Source: Parascedosporium putredinis (lineage: Eukaryota > Ascomycota > Sordariomycetes > Microascales > Microascaceae). From it: a stretch of 64,000 nucleotides of DNA. Below, in pieces: positions 35,253-46,255 of this stretch. The stretch spans positions 310,001 to 374,000 of the forward strand of contig CASHTG010000021.1 in the NCBI GenBank assembly GCA_949357655.1, in the 5' to 3' direction. The first letter of the stretch is position 1. Each line of letters starts with the position of its first letter. The translations under genes and the position numbers were made by a program. Under the pieces are notes generated by a model. It saw only the letters and a program-made list of their open reading frames with translations. It searched no databases and was not told where the DNA came from.

Positions 35253-37580
35253 ATGCCCGATCACGACGAGTCTAGAGTCTCAGCGGCTCTTTCGGATAAC
35301 GGAGACCATTACGACGACGACAAGGATATGGCTCTAGATGATGATACTAGGATGGCTGACCAAAACCAGGGTTCGGACGGTGCCGGAGAGGAGGTAAAGA
35401 AGAAGTACGACCCAAAAGACCCCTTTCGACCGAGGCGGAAGAAGGCGAGGAGAGCCTGTTATGCTTGCCAGAGAGCCCATCTGACGTGCGGTGAGATTCC
35501 CCCTAATCCTAGACTCGGTTTTCTTTTTTTCTTTTTTTTTCTTTTTTTCTTTTTAATTCTCTGTCGTCTTGGGTGGTTAGGGCAATCATCCTTACGTCGC
35601 ATATCCTTGCGTCTAAGAGCAAGGCGTCACCCTCATCCCATTGTACGCTTACGTGCCTTCCATTTGCTAACATCTTACGACCGTCTAGGCGATGAGAGAC
35701 CCTGTCAGCGCTGCATCAAGCGAGGGCTCGCAGATGCGTGTCAGGATGGAGTCCGCAAGAAGGCGAAATACCTCCATGACGCACCGCCGGAGGCACTCCT
35801 ACCAGTCTTAGGTCCCAATTATAACCCTAATTCACCCACTTCTCGACAGAACGACCACAAGCCCCAGGCGGGCCAGGAGTCGGATGTGTCGGTAGCTGGA
35901 AGTACCTTCGCCCACGTACCTAACACGAGCCAATCGTTCCCAGTGTACTCATCGGTAGTCCCGCCGTCGATCAGCGGCCTTCCGGAAGGGCTTGGCTTTG
36001 CCACGCAGACCTCTCCAGTTTCTCCATCGTTCCAGGCGCCACGCAACAACCCGCTAGGGCCGGTCATGGGAATGAATAGCATGCCTGACCCGATGGGCAT
36101 CAGCGCCATCTTTGACCCCAGCAACCCGGCGCTGTTCAACTTTGATCTCGAGAACCTGAACTTTGGTAGTCAGTATCCGGCGATGGAGTTTGAGATGCTG
36201 GCGCACATGTCCTCTGGGGCGGTGGATGCCAATCCATCGGACCCAAACATGCCCACGCCTCCTGCATCCAATGTGAACTTTTCAGGCGTCTTCTCCAATG
36301 GTAACAACCCGCAATACAGCGGGCCACCTGGTTACGACGCATCACTGGTACCGGACTTCTCCGCAGCCCTCGATCCTAGCTCTCGCAGTTTTGGCTTACA
36401 AAGTAACCTACAGCATGGTCTTCCTCACGCTTATGCCGTTGCGGCGCAAGCAAATAGCGCGGGTCTCGCGAGCCCCAGCACGGATAACACGGCCAGTCCG
36501 CAGCCACATCTTTTCGAAGGCTCTCCGACCACGGCGCATTACACCAATCCTGCGGGAAACGCGACGACGGTGCACAACAAGTCGAGGTCTATTTCCAAGA
36601 AGCTGACGTCGCAAACGCTCCTGGGCAAGCGACGGCGCGATTCCTCCTTCATCTATGAGACGGTCAAGGAGCCGTATCCTTATACCAACGGGTTCCATAA
36701 CCTGATTGCCTTTTTGCAAAAGCGGTTCACGGCGACCAAGACATTGCGCATCGCCAAGTCTCTCGCGAGCATTCGTCCGTCTTTCATCTCGTGCACGAAA
36801 ACGTTGAATCGGCAAGATCTGATCTTTATGGAGAAGTGCTTCCAGCGCACCCTCTTCGAGTACGAAGACTTCATGCAGCACTGCTCGGCGCCGACGATTG
36901 TGTGTCGGAGAACCGGAGAGGTCGCGGCTGTCAACAAGGAATTCACGGCCCTCACGGGGTGGACCAAGGATGTCCTACTGGGCAAGGAACCGAACCTCAA
37001 TACCAACACGGGCGGCGTATCCAACGGCGCCTCGAACGGGCGCGTAGGCCTAGCTACACCGCACCTCCGACCCGCGACGCTCGAAAACGGGACCAACGGC
37101 GCGGAGAAGCGACCCCAGCCAGTCTTCATTCCCGAGCTTCTCGATGATGACAGCGCGATCGAGTTTTACGAGGATTTCGCCGAACTGGCTTTCGAGAACA
37201 GCCGTGGCCACGTCAATCGCAAGTGCCGACTGCTGAAATACCGGCCCAACCTAGACGGTGCCTCCGGAGCGGGGCCCAATTCGGGCAAGGACAGCCGCGG
37301 GGGTGGCATCCTCGGGAGCCGGGTGGCCAAGATTGACGGCGAGCACGGCATCCGCGGGATTGAGAAGGACGGAAAGGTGGACTGCACGTACTGCTGGGTG
37401 ATTAAACGAGACGTGTTTGATATCCCCATGTTGATTGTGATGAATGTAAGTGACTACGACCCTCATACCCCTTGGCTCATGTTGAGAGCAACCGATGTTG
37501 GTCGAAAGCAACTAACAAGCCTGTGACAGTTCCTACCCTGCTACTACAGGAACCAAGAGCCTCACCAACTAGCGGTTTAG
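35253..37580 (+). CDS. ert1: Zn(II)2Cys6 transcription activator of gluconeogenesis (Ert1/AcuK type)
   Basis: Nuclear regulator of gluconeogenic and acetate/ethanol utilisation genes. Exons are 35253-35490, 35689-37445 and 37530-37580, giving 681 aa with no frame break. Residues ~50-70 are a basic stretch (DPFRPRRKKARRA) leading into the zinc cluster [29 protein letters not shown] (C-x2-C-x6-C-x5-C-x2-C-x8-C), followed by the family signature DGVRKKAKYLHDAPPEALLP. A long Ser/Asn/Pro-rich middle is followed by a PAS-like region around residues 470-640: FMQHCSAPTIVCRRTGEV, NKEFTALTGW, then NRKCRLLKYRPN and CTYCWVIKRDVFDIPMLIVMN. The last exon encodes FLPCYYRNQEPHQLAV. Intron 1 (198 bp) falls between the third and fourth Cys, has no in-frame stop and is divisible by three. 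Intron 2 (84 bp, branch ACTAAC) contains an in-frame stop. Identification rests on the zinc cluster and PAS signature. Confidence 0.92.
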
Positions 37581-38660
37581 CCCGGGAATGGAAACAGAAA
37601 ATTGTGTACATTTTATTCATCTTTTCTACCTTTTGTACTTCTTTTTTGCAAAGGAGTGATTGATTTCCTTGTGCGGAACTCGACCTTCTTTTTTTCCTTT
37701 TTTTCCCGATCCTTTCCAGTCTTCAATGGGAAGATGTGGGGCAGTTTCAACCAACAAAAGCAACTAGCAACTATGGGATTGGATTTGGCCGGCAGCATGG
37801 ACGGTTAGGCTCGAGCCGGTTCGCAAATGCAACACGCGCGGGAGAAGCGATGCATTTCTTCTTGGGTTCCATACGTGGAAGCAGGGCGTCTGGGATATTG
37901 ATTTATTTTGGGGTAGTACGCTTGGAAGGGATAATCCGGCTAGGAGGGAGAGGGGGAGAGGTGGGGAAAGAGACAGAGAAAGGAGGGAGGAAGCGTGAAG
38001 ATTGGGAGGAAAGGTTGAAAAACAAAATGATGGAGGAGGAGAGAGTTTGACCAAGGTCCAAGTAGAGCTCCACCAACCTCATCACGATGGTGAAGGGGCC
38101 GGGCCCGCCCCCTGCTGGGGGCCGTCACTGAGGTGAACTACGAGTGATTGGTTTACGCGGAATGGTCTTGTATGGCCTCTTTTTCTTTTTCTTTTCCATT
38201 GGCAATATACCCACTATTACTGTTCATCTCTCGTCTTTGCCGCATAACCGCGTGTCTCTGCAAAACAGGATCTCGCCATATTCGCGGGCGTGACACCAGC
38301 CACTGTCCCTTTGTCTGCCGAAGCGCTAGGTTGTGGAGTGTCACTTTGATGGTGACCTCTTAAAAGCACCCTTGGACCGAAGCAAGTGCACTCACTAGAT
38401 TATTCCCGACCTATACACTGAGCGCCTTCCAAGCTCTCTTCCTATTCCGTTACCTGCAAACACCACCCATCCAAGGCTCGAGGTTGTGATAGAGTGCCTC
38501 AAAGAACCGTTATCTAAATCATGATGATAATTTCCCCATTACCTCGTCAAATATACACAATCCTCCGTTTCCCGCGCGTCGTGCGCATTCCATCACCACC
38601 CCACCCCACCCACGCCCTCGCCGTTTCCCAGTTTGGTAGCCTCTCGTCTTCCCCCTCGCA
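37581..38660. other. Convergent 3' intergenic region
   Basis: Lies between the 3' ends of the regulator (+) and the RING gene (-). It includes T-rich and GA-rich tracts (37690-37720, 37940-38045). No coding signal seen. Confidence 0.5.
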
Positions 38661-39358
38661 TCAAGAAAACATGCCCATGGGATCCTCATCCTCATCCTCG
38701 CTATCGGGAACGACGACCTCCTTCTTCTTGGAAAAGTCCTTGCGGCACAGGGGCAGCAGCCCTTGCTCTGAAGCCAGGGGCGACGCACTCGAGGTCGAAG
38801 CGGTGAGCAGGGTGGCAGGGGAGCTCGACGACGAGGCAGTACTTGTCGTCGAGGTGGGGCTCAGCGCAAATGGGGCAGGCGTCGTCGGGGCGGAGGCGGG
38901 AGCGGGGCACGCGGTCGAGGGAGTCGAGGAACTCTGGGCGGACGCCGCGGACGTCTTCGGGGGTCGAGGATGTCCTCTTCGAGGGAGGCGACGAGGCGGG
39001 TGAGGAATTCGCGGTTGGCCGGGTCGGGGCTGGTGGTGGCGAGGGTCTCCATCTGCTCCTGGACGAGGCGGAGGAGGCGGGCGACGTCGACGGGGGTCGG
39101 GGTGGCGTGGGGGTTGTTGTGGGGCCCCGTGGAGAGGGTGGAGGAGGCGGTTGGGTTGGCGGTCGTGGAGATTTGGTCGAGGAAGGAGTGGAAGGTGGAC
39201 ATGTCGATGCGGCGGGAGGAGGAGGAGGGGGCTTTGGGCTTGATGCCGTGCTCGACTGGGGAGGGAGGGCACGAGGTTAGCTATTGCTATTGGAAGGTAG
39301 GGAGGGGGAATAGGTGGTGGTAAGAAGAGGGAGACTTACTCTCGTACTGGGTAGCCAT
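38661..39358 (-). CDS. RING-finger protein (putative E3 ubiquitin ligase), frameshifted
   Basis: Exon 1 is 39358-39340 (MATQYE), the intron uses GTAAGT and CCCCAG, and exon 2 runs from 39255 to the TGA at 38661. An N-terminal helical region (STFHSFLDQIS, VARLLRLVQEQMETLA, NREFLTRLVASLEEDI) is followed by a C-terminal RING: CPICAEPHLDDKYC, LPCHPAHRFDLECVAPWLQ and CCPLCRKDF, then an acidic tail (VVVPDSEDEDEDPMGMFS). The CHxxH-x-FDLEC variant is common in fungal RING proteins. Two C losses (38777-38780 and 38750-38753) break the RING. A third change at 38959-38963 is either a two-base loss or one extra base. The restored length is ~205 aa. Ubiquitin ligase activity is inferred from the domain; no substrate can be suggested. 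It is divergent from fmp52. Confidence 0.75.
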
Positions 39359-40314
39359 GTTGCGCGGTGGTTTACGAGGTTGGACAGTTTGATTGATGGC
39401 GAGGTGAGGGTGAGAGAGGGAGAGAGTGTGTATAAAGCTGCCAATGGGATTTACACTGGACCTGTTGGGCTCTTTGTGTTTTGTAGAGGATGAATTGATC
39501 GAGCGTGCACGCAAGACTTCGAGATTGTTTCGGGGGCGCGAGGGTCGGCGATATCAAAGTAGTATGCGATCGAGCTTGGGGTTTCGCACATCCAACACGT
39601 AGACGACGCAGCCTTGAGCTTCAGGCAGAGACGCGTTGTCGCAAGCGGGAATTGAGAAGGGGGTACAAGCTTCAATGGGGAGGGATGGGATGTACGTTGA
39701 CTGTGGATACCTAGAACAAGCTGACGGTACCGCCCTTCGTCCTTTTAGTTGGAAAGGAACTGAAAGCTTGGGGAGGCCAGAGGGGTGGGTTTGCACACTC
39801 TCTCGAAGGACCCTCATTCCCCGCCTTACAGGAATTACCCCTACAATTGAATAATTTATGGGGAGTTTTCTCTAGGCGCAAAGCCCCGGTATCATCATTA
39901 CACCCGCTCCGCTCAACTGATCTTGATGGCGTCAGTGCTTTGGCGGAACTACGCCGTACACCATGTCTGTCTATGTGTGTGATGTGTGTGAGTGGCACTC
40001 CGCTAGTGTAGGGAGCTTGGGGCACCCGCGCGCGCCCGCCAAGGACGAGCCCCCAAATGGAACTCTCAATCAAACGATTGATCTACGAGTTCCGTTCTGC
40101 CTGCAGTTGTCTCGCCCAGGATTAAAACCACCTGGCATTCCGCAAACTTGAATCCCCCAGTCTCTCGTATCTTAAAGCCCTCCTCGACTTTCATCTCGCA
40201 AAGTAGTAATCAAACAAACGAATTGAACCCCCTCCAACCACTTCAAGACCTCCCAGTCCTGCTCCATCCGCAACGGCATCCCAGCTGACTTCTCCCCAAA
40301 CCCACGCCGCCACA
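39359..40314. other. Divergent promoter region of the RING gene and fmp52
   Basis: Lies between two divergent starts. No open frame with domain-like composition; presumably carries both promoters. Confidence 0.5.
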
Positions 40315-41022
40315 ATGACAAGCGTCCTTCTCTTCGGAAGCACCGGGCTCACCGGCAGCAACATTCTCGAGACGCTCGCCAAGGTGGACGGGTTCAGCAA
40401 GATCTGGACCATCTCGCGACGGGCGCCCAAGACGCAATCGGCCAAGCTGGAGGCCATCGTCGAGGCCGACACGGACACCTGGACCAAGCCCCTGGCGGAC
40501 ATGAAGCCCGAGACGGTCATCTCAGCGCTGGGGTCGACGCGTGCGTCGGCTGGCGGGATCCAGAATCAGTGGAAGATTGACCACGATGCCAACGTCGCGA
40601 TCGCCAAGGAGGCCAAGGCGCAGGGCGTCAAGACATTTGTCTTCGTATCCAGCACAGGCACCCGGGGCTTCCTATCGTCCATGGCGCCGTACTCCAAGAT
40701 GAAGATTGGCGTCGAGGATACGGTGACGGGCCTCGGCTTCGATCACGCCATCATCCTCCGACCCGGCGGTATCCTAGGCGAGCGTGAGAATCCGCACCTA
40801 GGCGGCCCGTTGATGAATGCGGCGATTCGGAGCCTGAGCAAGATTAGCCAGGGCTGGCAGGATTCCCTGGGCCAGGAGGCCGAGGTCATTGGTAGGGCGG
40901 CGGTGCACGCGGCCAAGCTTGCGGCCGAGGGCAAGGCGCCCAAGAACCCGTGGATCCTCGAGCAAGCGGATATCGTGAGGCTCGGGAGGGAGGAGTGGAA
41001 GAACGTCGACCCAACGGCTTAG
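40315..41022 (+). CDS. fmp52: Fmp52-like mitochondrial NAD(P)-binding protein
   Basis: Single-exon, intact 235-aa protein of the atypical short-chain dehydrogenase fold. The Rossmann motif is at the N-terminus (SVLLFGSTGLTGSNILE), followed by ETVISALGSTRAS, VKTFVFVSSTGTRG with the strand 4-5 region, APYSKMKIGVEDTV with the Tyr/Lys pair of the fold, and IILRPGGILGERENP. The yeast homologue associates with the mitochondrial outer membrane; the substrate is not known. The start is the only Met directly before the Rossmann strand. The 5' flank is GC-mixed and pyrimidine-rich. No frameshift is present, which makes it a useful contrast with its neighbours. Confidence 0.88.
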   Translation: MTSVLLFGSTGLTGSNILETLAKVDGFSKIWTISRRAPKTQSAKLEAIVEADTDTWTKPLADMKPETVISALGSTRASAGGIQNQWKIDHDANVAIAKEAKAQGVKTFVFVSSTGTRGFLSSMAPYSKMKIGVEDTVTGLGFDHAIILRPGGILGERENPHLGGPLMNAAIRSLSKISQGWQDSLGQEAEVIGRAAVHAAKLAAEGKAPKNPWILEQADIVRLGREEWKNVDPTA

Positions 41023-42037
41023 GGCCACTGGTCGGGGAGATGTGTTTAGATCATTGTTGGATCTTTCCAAGGGGGCGGCCGTCAGCATTATATACCTTTT
41101 TTGTTTAAAGGATTATAGTAAGCTGCAGGGCAGGATTATATCGGTGGGGGCGGTTTTGTGCAACACGGTGTGCCCGCCGATTCGGAAACGTTTGATACAC
41201 CTCATCCGATTCCCCCATTGTTCCTTTGCCAGCTTACTTCTTACCGTAATTTTCGAGCTTAATACCGATATCCACTCTAAATAAAATGTGCGTTTGTTGC
41301 ATGCCCGCTGGAATGGCGCTCATGTTAGCCAACCTGCTGGCCCAAGGCAATCCTAGCTTCACATGCAAAGCTGTGCATTCGGCTTTTTCTCACGAGCGTA
41401 TCCTACAAGGAATATCAACCAATACTCGAGTTCAAGGATTGGAGAAAGTTGTAGAGGATTATGAAAAACCCTAGTTAATAGCACCGATATCCATCATCGT
41501 CGAATCTTTCAAAATGCTTCAGTTTGGGGAGGGAGCTCTTCGAAAAGTGGTCCTCGAACGAGGGAATTAGACCGAATAAGAAAGAACCCCCGATAACCCC
41601 CTTCCTCCCTCTGCTGCCCCCAAAATTTCCCAGCTCTTGCCTGGGTGATTCCTGCCCCGCGATAACTACCCACCCCACCCCACCACGTCTTACACTTGGT
41701 TCGCATTTTTAGAGTCTGTCGAGAGAAAGGGAAAGAGAAAAAAAGAAAAAAGAAAAGGGAAAAAAGAAAAAGGCCGCCTTCTCACACAGCCTTTTGACCC
41801 GCTCGGAATAATCGGCTTATGGCCCTTTGCGCCTGGAGTCCTTACAGACATCTTATCATCTAGAGACGTGCCTCTCTTCCTTCAACTCCTTCCACCCCGC
41901 GCCCGCAACGCATTCAGAAAAAAGCGCGCTAGATCTTTTACGCACATTTCTCCGAGTGCTTTTTGCTTCAAATCTTATACAATACCAAAATCTACTCTCA
42001 AGTCTTTAGAAAGAAACAAAGACAACAGGCGCACATC
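41023..42037. other. Intergenic region between fmp52 and riboflavin kinase
   Basis: Tandem spacing of 1 kb. Holds the fmp52 3' UTR and the riboflavin kinase promoter. A homopurine tract lies at about 41720-41770. No coding signal seen. Confidence 0.5.
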
Positions 42038-42824
42038 ATGGCGACTGAGGGAAGGCCCCTCGTCGTAGGCAACGACGATGGTCCGGAAGCGCCCTTCCCA
42101 TACCAAATGGAAGGCAAAATCACCACTGGATTTCAGCGGGGCTCAACTCTTGTAAGGGGCTTTTTGTTCTTCTCGCAAATTATCTTTTTCTCGCACATCT
42201 CATGCGCACTGCCTCCTGAGGAGTGATAACTAACACTCTTCCAGATCGGCTTTCCTACAGCCAACCTTCCCATAAGCCTCACCCGCACGCCTTGGATCAA
42301 TGAAATCTCTACCGGCGTCTACTTTGGCTGGTCCGCCCTACGTCTCCCTACGGCCCATGCTGACAACCCCTTCACTTCCGCCTCGTCCTCATCCTCCACC
42401 CCTGCCCTTCCCTCTTCCCCTTCCACCTCTCCTTACGCCCTGTACCCGATGGTCATGTCTATTGGCTACAACCCTTACTTCAAGAACACTGTGCGCACCG
42501 CCGAGGTGCACATCCTCCACAAGTTTGAGCAGACCTTTACGGCGAGCCCCTCCGCTTGCTCATCCTCGGCTATATCCGCCCGGAAAAGGACTACCCTCGC
42601 TCGAGGCGCTCATTGAGGACATTCGGTTTGATACGCGCGTCGCCGGTGAGAGCTTGAAGCGGAAGACGTGGGCGCCCAAGGGCGTGCCCGTCGTGGGTGG
42701 CTGGGAAGAGGGAGAACTAGATGTACAATGGCTGATTAGGGAGCAGGAGGATTACGATGAGCCGGAGGAGGGGAGAAGTCGGAGAGCAAGGGAGAGGACG
42801 AAGGGGCTAAAATCTAGGAAATGA
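42038..42824 (+). CDS. fmn1: Riboflavin kinase, frameshifted in this assembly
   Basis: Phosphorylates riboflavin to FMN with Mg-ATP. Exon 1 is 42038-42151 (to GFQRGSTL), the intron 42152-42244 (GTAAGG...TTCCAG) is in phase 0, and exon 2 starts IGFPTANLP, the PTAN motif that binds the nucleotide and Mg. Then come STGVYFGWSAL, a Ser/Pro-rich insertion typical of fungal forms, MSIGYNPYFKNTVRTAEVHIL, LLILGYIRPEKDYPSLEALIEDIRFD and a charged C-tail. Two lost bases (T in 42536-42538, C in 42594-42596) interrupt the C-terminal half; with both restored the gene is exactly 232 codons. The activity is essential in fungi, which argues that the breaks are not real. Its product supplies FMN to flavoenzymes such as the nitronate monooxygenase at 20.2 kb; the proximity has no evident regulatory meaning. 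Confidence 0.87.
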
Positions 42825-44781
42825 ATGGGGGCAATTCGGAGTACTTGTGAGCAAAGAGGCTTGAGACCTCGCTGGGCATATAGAAATGAATCAAGGAATG
42901 AACTCGAATGCTTTTGTTTGAGAAAACGGGCACAAGGAAATGGCTGGCATCGGGGTCCTTGAATTGCGAGGCTCCTTGGGGAATGGGCCCCAAAGAATCT
43001 TTGGTCCTCAAAAGTTGGTCGGAGGGCAGAGTGCGTGCTTGCGGGCATGCACTCTTCCCTTCCAATATTCTGCCACGCAGAACCGATCTGTCCTCGCCTT
43101 GGGACCTTGTACTGTGAATCATCATCTTCAGAATTCCTTTAGCAAGAAGCTTGACAATGGATTCCCTGATGGTCTATAGGACTATCCTTCGTGATTGGCG
43201 GTGTGAATTACATGCTGATCCTTGCCAAGCCGAGTTACGTATGGTCAGGGAGAGTCTCTTAACCTTCATCTCAGTATATGGAAGGAAACGAGCTGGGCTA
43301 TTCCAGATGAGTTCCTCGATTAGAGCTTTAAGCCCATTCGATCAAGACCTGTGGCCTGACCACCAATTGATATCGTTGCTAAATGGCCCAACACATTGCC
43401 AGATTTTAGACACGGCCGTTCCCAATCAAAGATGGTAATCCTGAGCGTCCACGGCTTGTGCGTTTTGCCCCTCCCTATCCTGGGTCGCCACTGATGTGAT
43501 CGAGTCAAAGTCATGGATTATTTTCATAATCTTGCTATGTCACTCTCGACGGGGAATGTCGACGAGCTCATCCTCGTACTTGGCATGTTGAGCTTGGGGA
43601 AGGTCCAACACAGCGTTCGATACCTCGGTACCTCTGCTCCAGGAACCAACCCTTCCGGGGCCCCTGGAAAAAAAGAGTGACTGACTCAGCTCAACCAAGC
43701 TTCAACCAATGAAAAATCCGCCCCTGAAGCAGAGAAAAACCCCGATTCTGCCGCATGGCTGCCTGGCTCCAAATCAGCCAGGTACCCACACCGCCCTGGA
43801 AGGAGCATAAATACGCGCGCTTCCTCCCGCCCCAACACTGAGCTTCCCTTTTCCTTTCTTTTCTTCTTCATACTTACCTTGTCCCGAGCTCGCCGAGATC
43901 AAGAATTCGGTAGTTCAGTGAGGAAGACCTGCATTGCACATCGCGGAGTCGGCTTTGCTCGATTGTCCTTCGGGGCCGTCGGGGGCGCAATTTTTGATTT
44001 CTTTCCTCTATGGGGAACCTCTCTTTTCATTATGAGGGCACTTGATGTGCTTGCATAAAGAAGGGATGATGCTTTTGAAGGATGGCAAAGGCCTTCCAGT
44101 CCGTACGCAGGGTTGGGTCAGTGTTGAACCTAACGCCAAATTTGCCATACGTCTCGTTCAAAAATTTGACAAGGATTCAGTGGACCCCACATACCAATCC
44201 CTCCGTTCGGCAAATTGCTTCCGCACGTCGAATTCAAGTCGCCCCTGGAGCTCAGGGCTTCCCACCCATTTTGTGTGCGAGGTCTGTTCGTCCACATTCC
44301 AGGGCTGAACCAATCGCCATCACCAATTGGAGGTCTCAGGATACAAATCAACGATGCTCCGATTCGTACCCTCGGCATAAGCTCTATGTAGATCTAGAAA
44401 CCTGACCTGTAGACGGTACTTAAAACACAGACCTGCTACGGTCCAGTGTTGCTGGTTCTCTCGCCCAGCCCAGGGATGAAATGCCGATGATGCCGGCGCC
44501 CTCAGGAGGTGCGCTATCTCGTAGCTTCGTCTTAAACAGCCAATGGTGAAGCTGGAAGTCACGGTGGGGTAAATGACGAAACTACTACCACCTTTACCAT
44601 CTCATGTTTGGTATGGCGGGGTGATTCTGCGAACGGAATAATAAGTCGAATCTGTAGTGCATCTTTCCCCCTCTCCTCTTATTTTTCTTTGCTCTGTAAA
44701 ACTGAGAAGAAGGACAACTACGGCGCGCAAGACTTCTCCCAGAACCGTTTCGAGATATCGTGTGACAGAGCTGAGAGTTTG
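42825..44781. other. Intergenic region between riboflavin kinase and glyoxalase I
   Basis: About 2 kb with no recognisable gene. Short open frames on both strands (for example 43151-43438 and 44082-44405) have no domain-like signature. The last part is the promoter and leader of the glyoxalase gene. Confidence 0.45.
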
Positions 44782-46255
44782 ATGAATGCGACTCGATTCC
44801 TGACGAGACTACGACCCTCTAGAATCTTCTTCCCCGCGACCTTTAGACCGGCATATCGAGCCTTCGCGACCATGGCGGCCACGACAGATACCAACACGTA
44901 CAAGTTTAATCACTCGATGTAGGTCCAGCGCGAAAACTTCCATGGCTGGCGGTGCCAAAGACTCAACGACATTTACAGCACTAACCGTCTTCTCCAGGAT
45001 TCGAGTCAAGGACCCCAAGAAGTCCGGTATGCACAAGGAGGCCCCATCCCTCTTTCTCCATGTGCAGCTGAATCCCGCTGCATCTAGGATCTCCCCTCAA
45101 CTAAACTCAATCTTGCATCTCTCTAGTCGAGTTCTACGAGTTCTTGGGCATGAGCCTCGTCCACAAGCTTAGCTTCCCCGACTCCAAGTTCGACCTCTAC
45201 TTCCTCGGCTACGACTCGCCCCAGGCCCTCTCCCACGGCAACAAGACGTTTGACCGCGAGGGCCTTATCGAGCTCACGCACAACTACGGCACCGAAAACG
45301 ACGACTCGTACAAGATCAACAACGGCAATGCCGAGCCTAACCGCGGCTTCGGCCACACGTGCATCAGCGTCGACAACATCCAGGCCGCGTGCAAGCGCAT
45401 CGAGGATGCCGGCTACAAGTTCCAGAAGAAGCTCACAGACGGAAAGATGAGGCACATTGCCTTTGCGCTCGATCCTGATGGCTACTGGGTTGAGATTATC
45501 GGACAGAAGCCGGTCGAAACGACCGAGAACGTCACCACCACTGACGTGGGCACTTACCGCATGGTGCGTTATCCGTGGGATATCCATTTTCCATGCGCGC
45601 GTAAAGCGAGAGAAATAGAAAGATGAAACTTTTGTGACTCTCGGGCAGAGTTCCGTGAGGATGTGCTAACGATGAGAACCGCTAGAACCATACCATGATC
45701 CGAGTCAAGGACGCCGAGAAGTCCCTCAAGTTCTACCAGGATGTCATCGGCATGACGCTTATCCGCACTCACGAATCCCCCAATGGAGGCTTCAACCTCT
45801 ATTTCCTAGGGTACCCCGGAAAGGAGGGTATCCCCGCTGATAAGACTACCAGCGGTATGGAGGGGCTCCTCGAGTTGACGTGGAATTACGGCACCGAAAA
45901 GGACGAGAGCTTTAGCTACCATGACGGCAACAAAGAGCCTCAGGGCTTTGGCCACATCTGTAAGTTTTGGTACCAAGCGAGGGAGAGGATTTTGACGCCG
46001 CCCGACTGGCGGAGCTGGAAGATTTAGCGTTCCCTGCTCCTCCTGCTCTATCAACTAACGTCCTCGGGAATCAATCTAGGCATTTCGGTCGATAACATCG
46101 AGGCAGCGTGCCAGCGTTTTGAGGACTTGAACTGCAACTGGAAGAAGCGATTAACAGATGGTAGGATGAAGAACGTCGCCTTCCTTCTTGATCCGGATGG
46201 CTACTGGGTCGAGGTTGTTCAGAACGAGGCCATTGCCGGCAAGGATAACTTTTGA
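44782..46255 (+). CDS. glo1: Glyoxalase I (lactoylglutathione lyase), tandem-domain, with possible mitochondrial leader
   Basis: Converts the methylglyoxal-glutathione hemithioacetal to S-lactoylglutathione. Five exons: 44782-44918, 44998-45026, 45127-45563, 45686-45959 and 46080-46255, together exactly 351 codons with no frame break. Two glyoxalase domains are fused, as in yeast Glo1. Metal ligands appear in both halves: His in HSMIRVKD, Glu in LIELTHNYGTE, His in GFGHTCISVDN and Glu in GYWVEIIG; then His in NHTMIRVKD, Glu in LLELTWNYGTE, His in GFGHICISVDN and Glu in GYWVEVVQ. So both sites look functional. The first 30 residues (MNATRFLTRLRPSRIFF...) are Arg-rich without acids, like a mitochondrial presequence. 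An internal Met at residue 31 (MAATTDTNTYKF) would give a cytosolic form. Introns carry CTAAC-type branch sites. Confidence 0.93.

Noticed and set aside
43909..43920. tRNA-like GGTAGTTCAGTG
   Set aside because: No matching acceptor, anticodon or T arm found around it.
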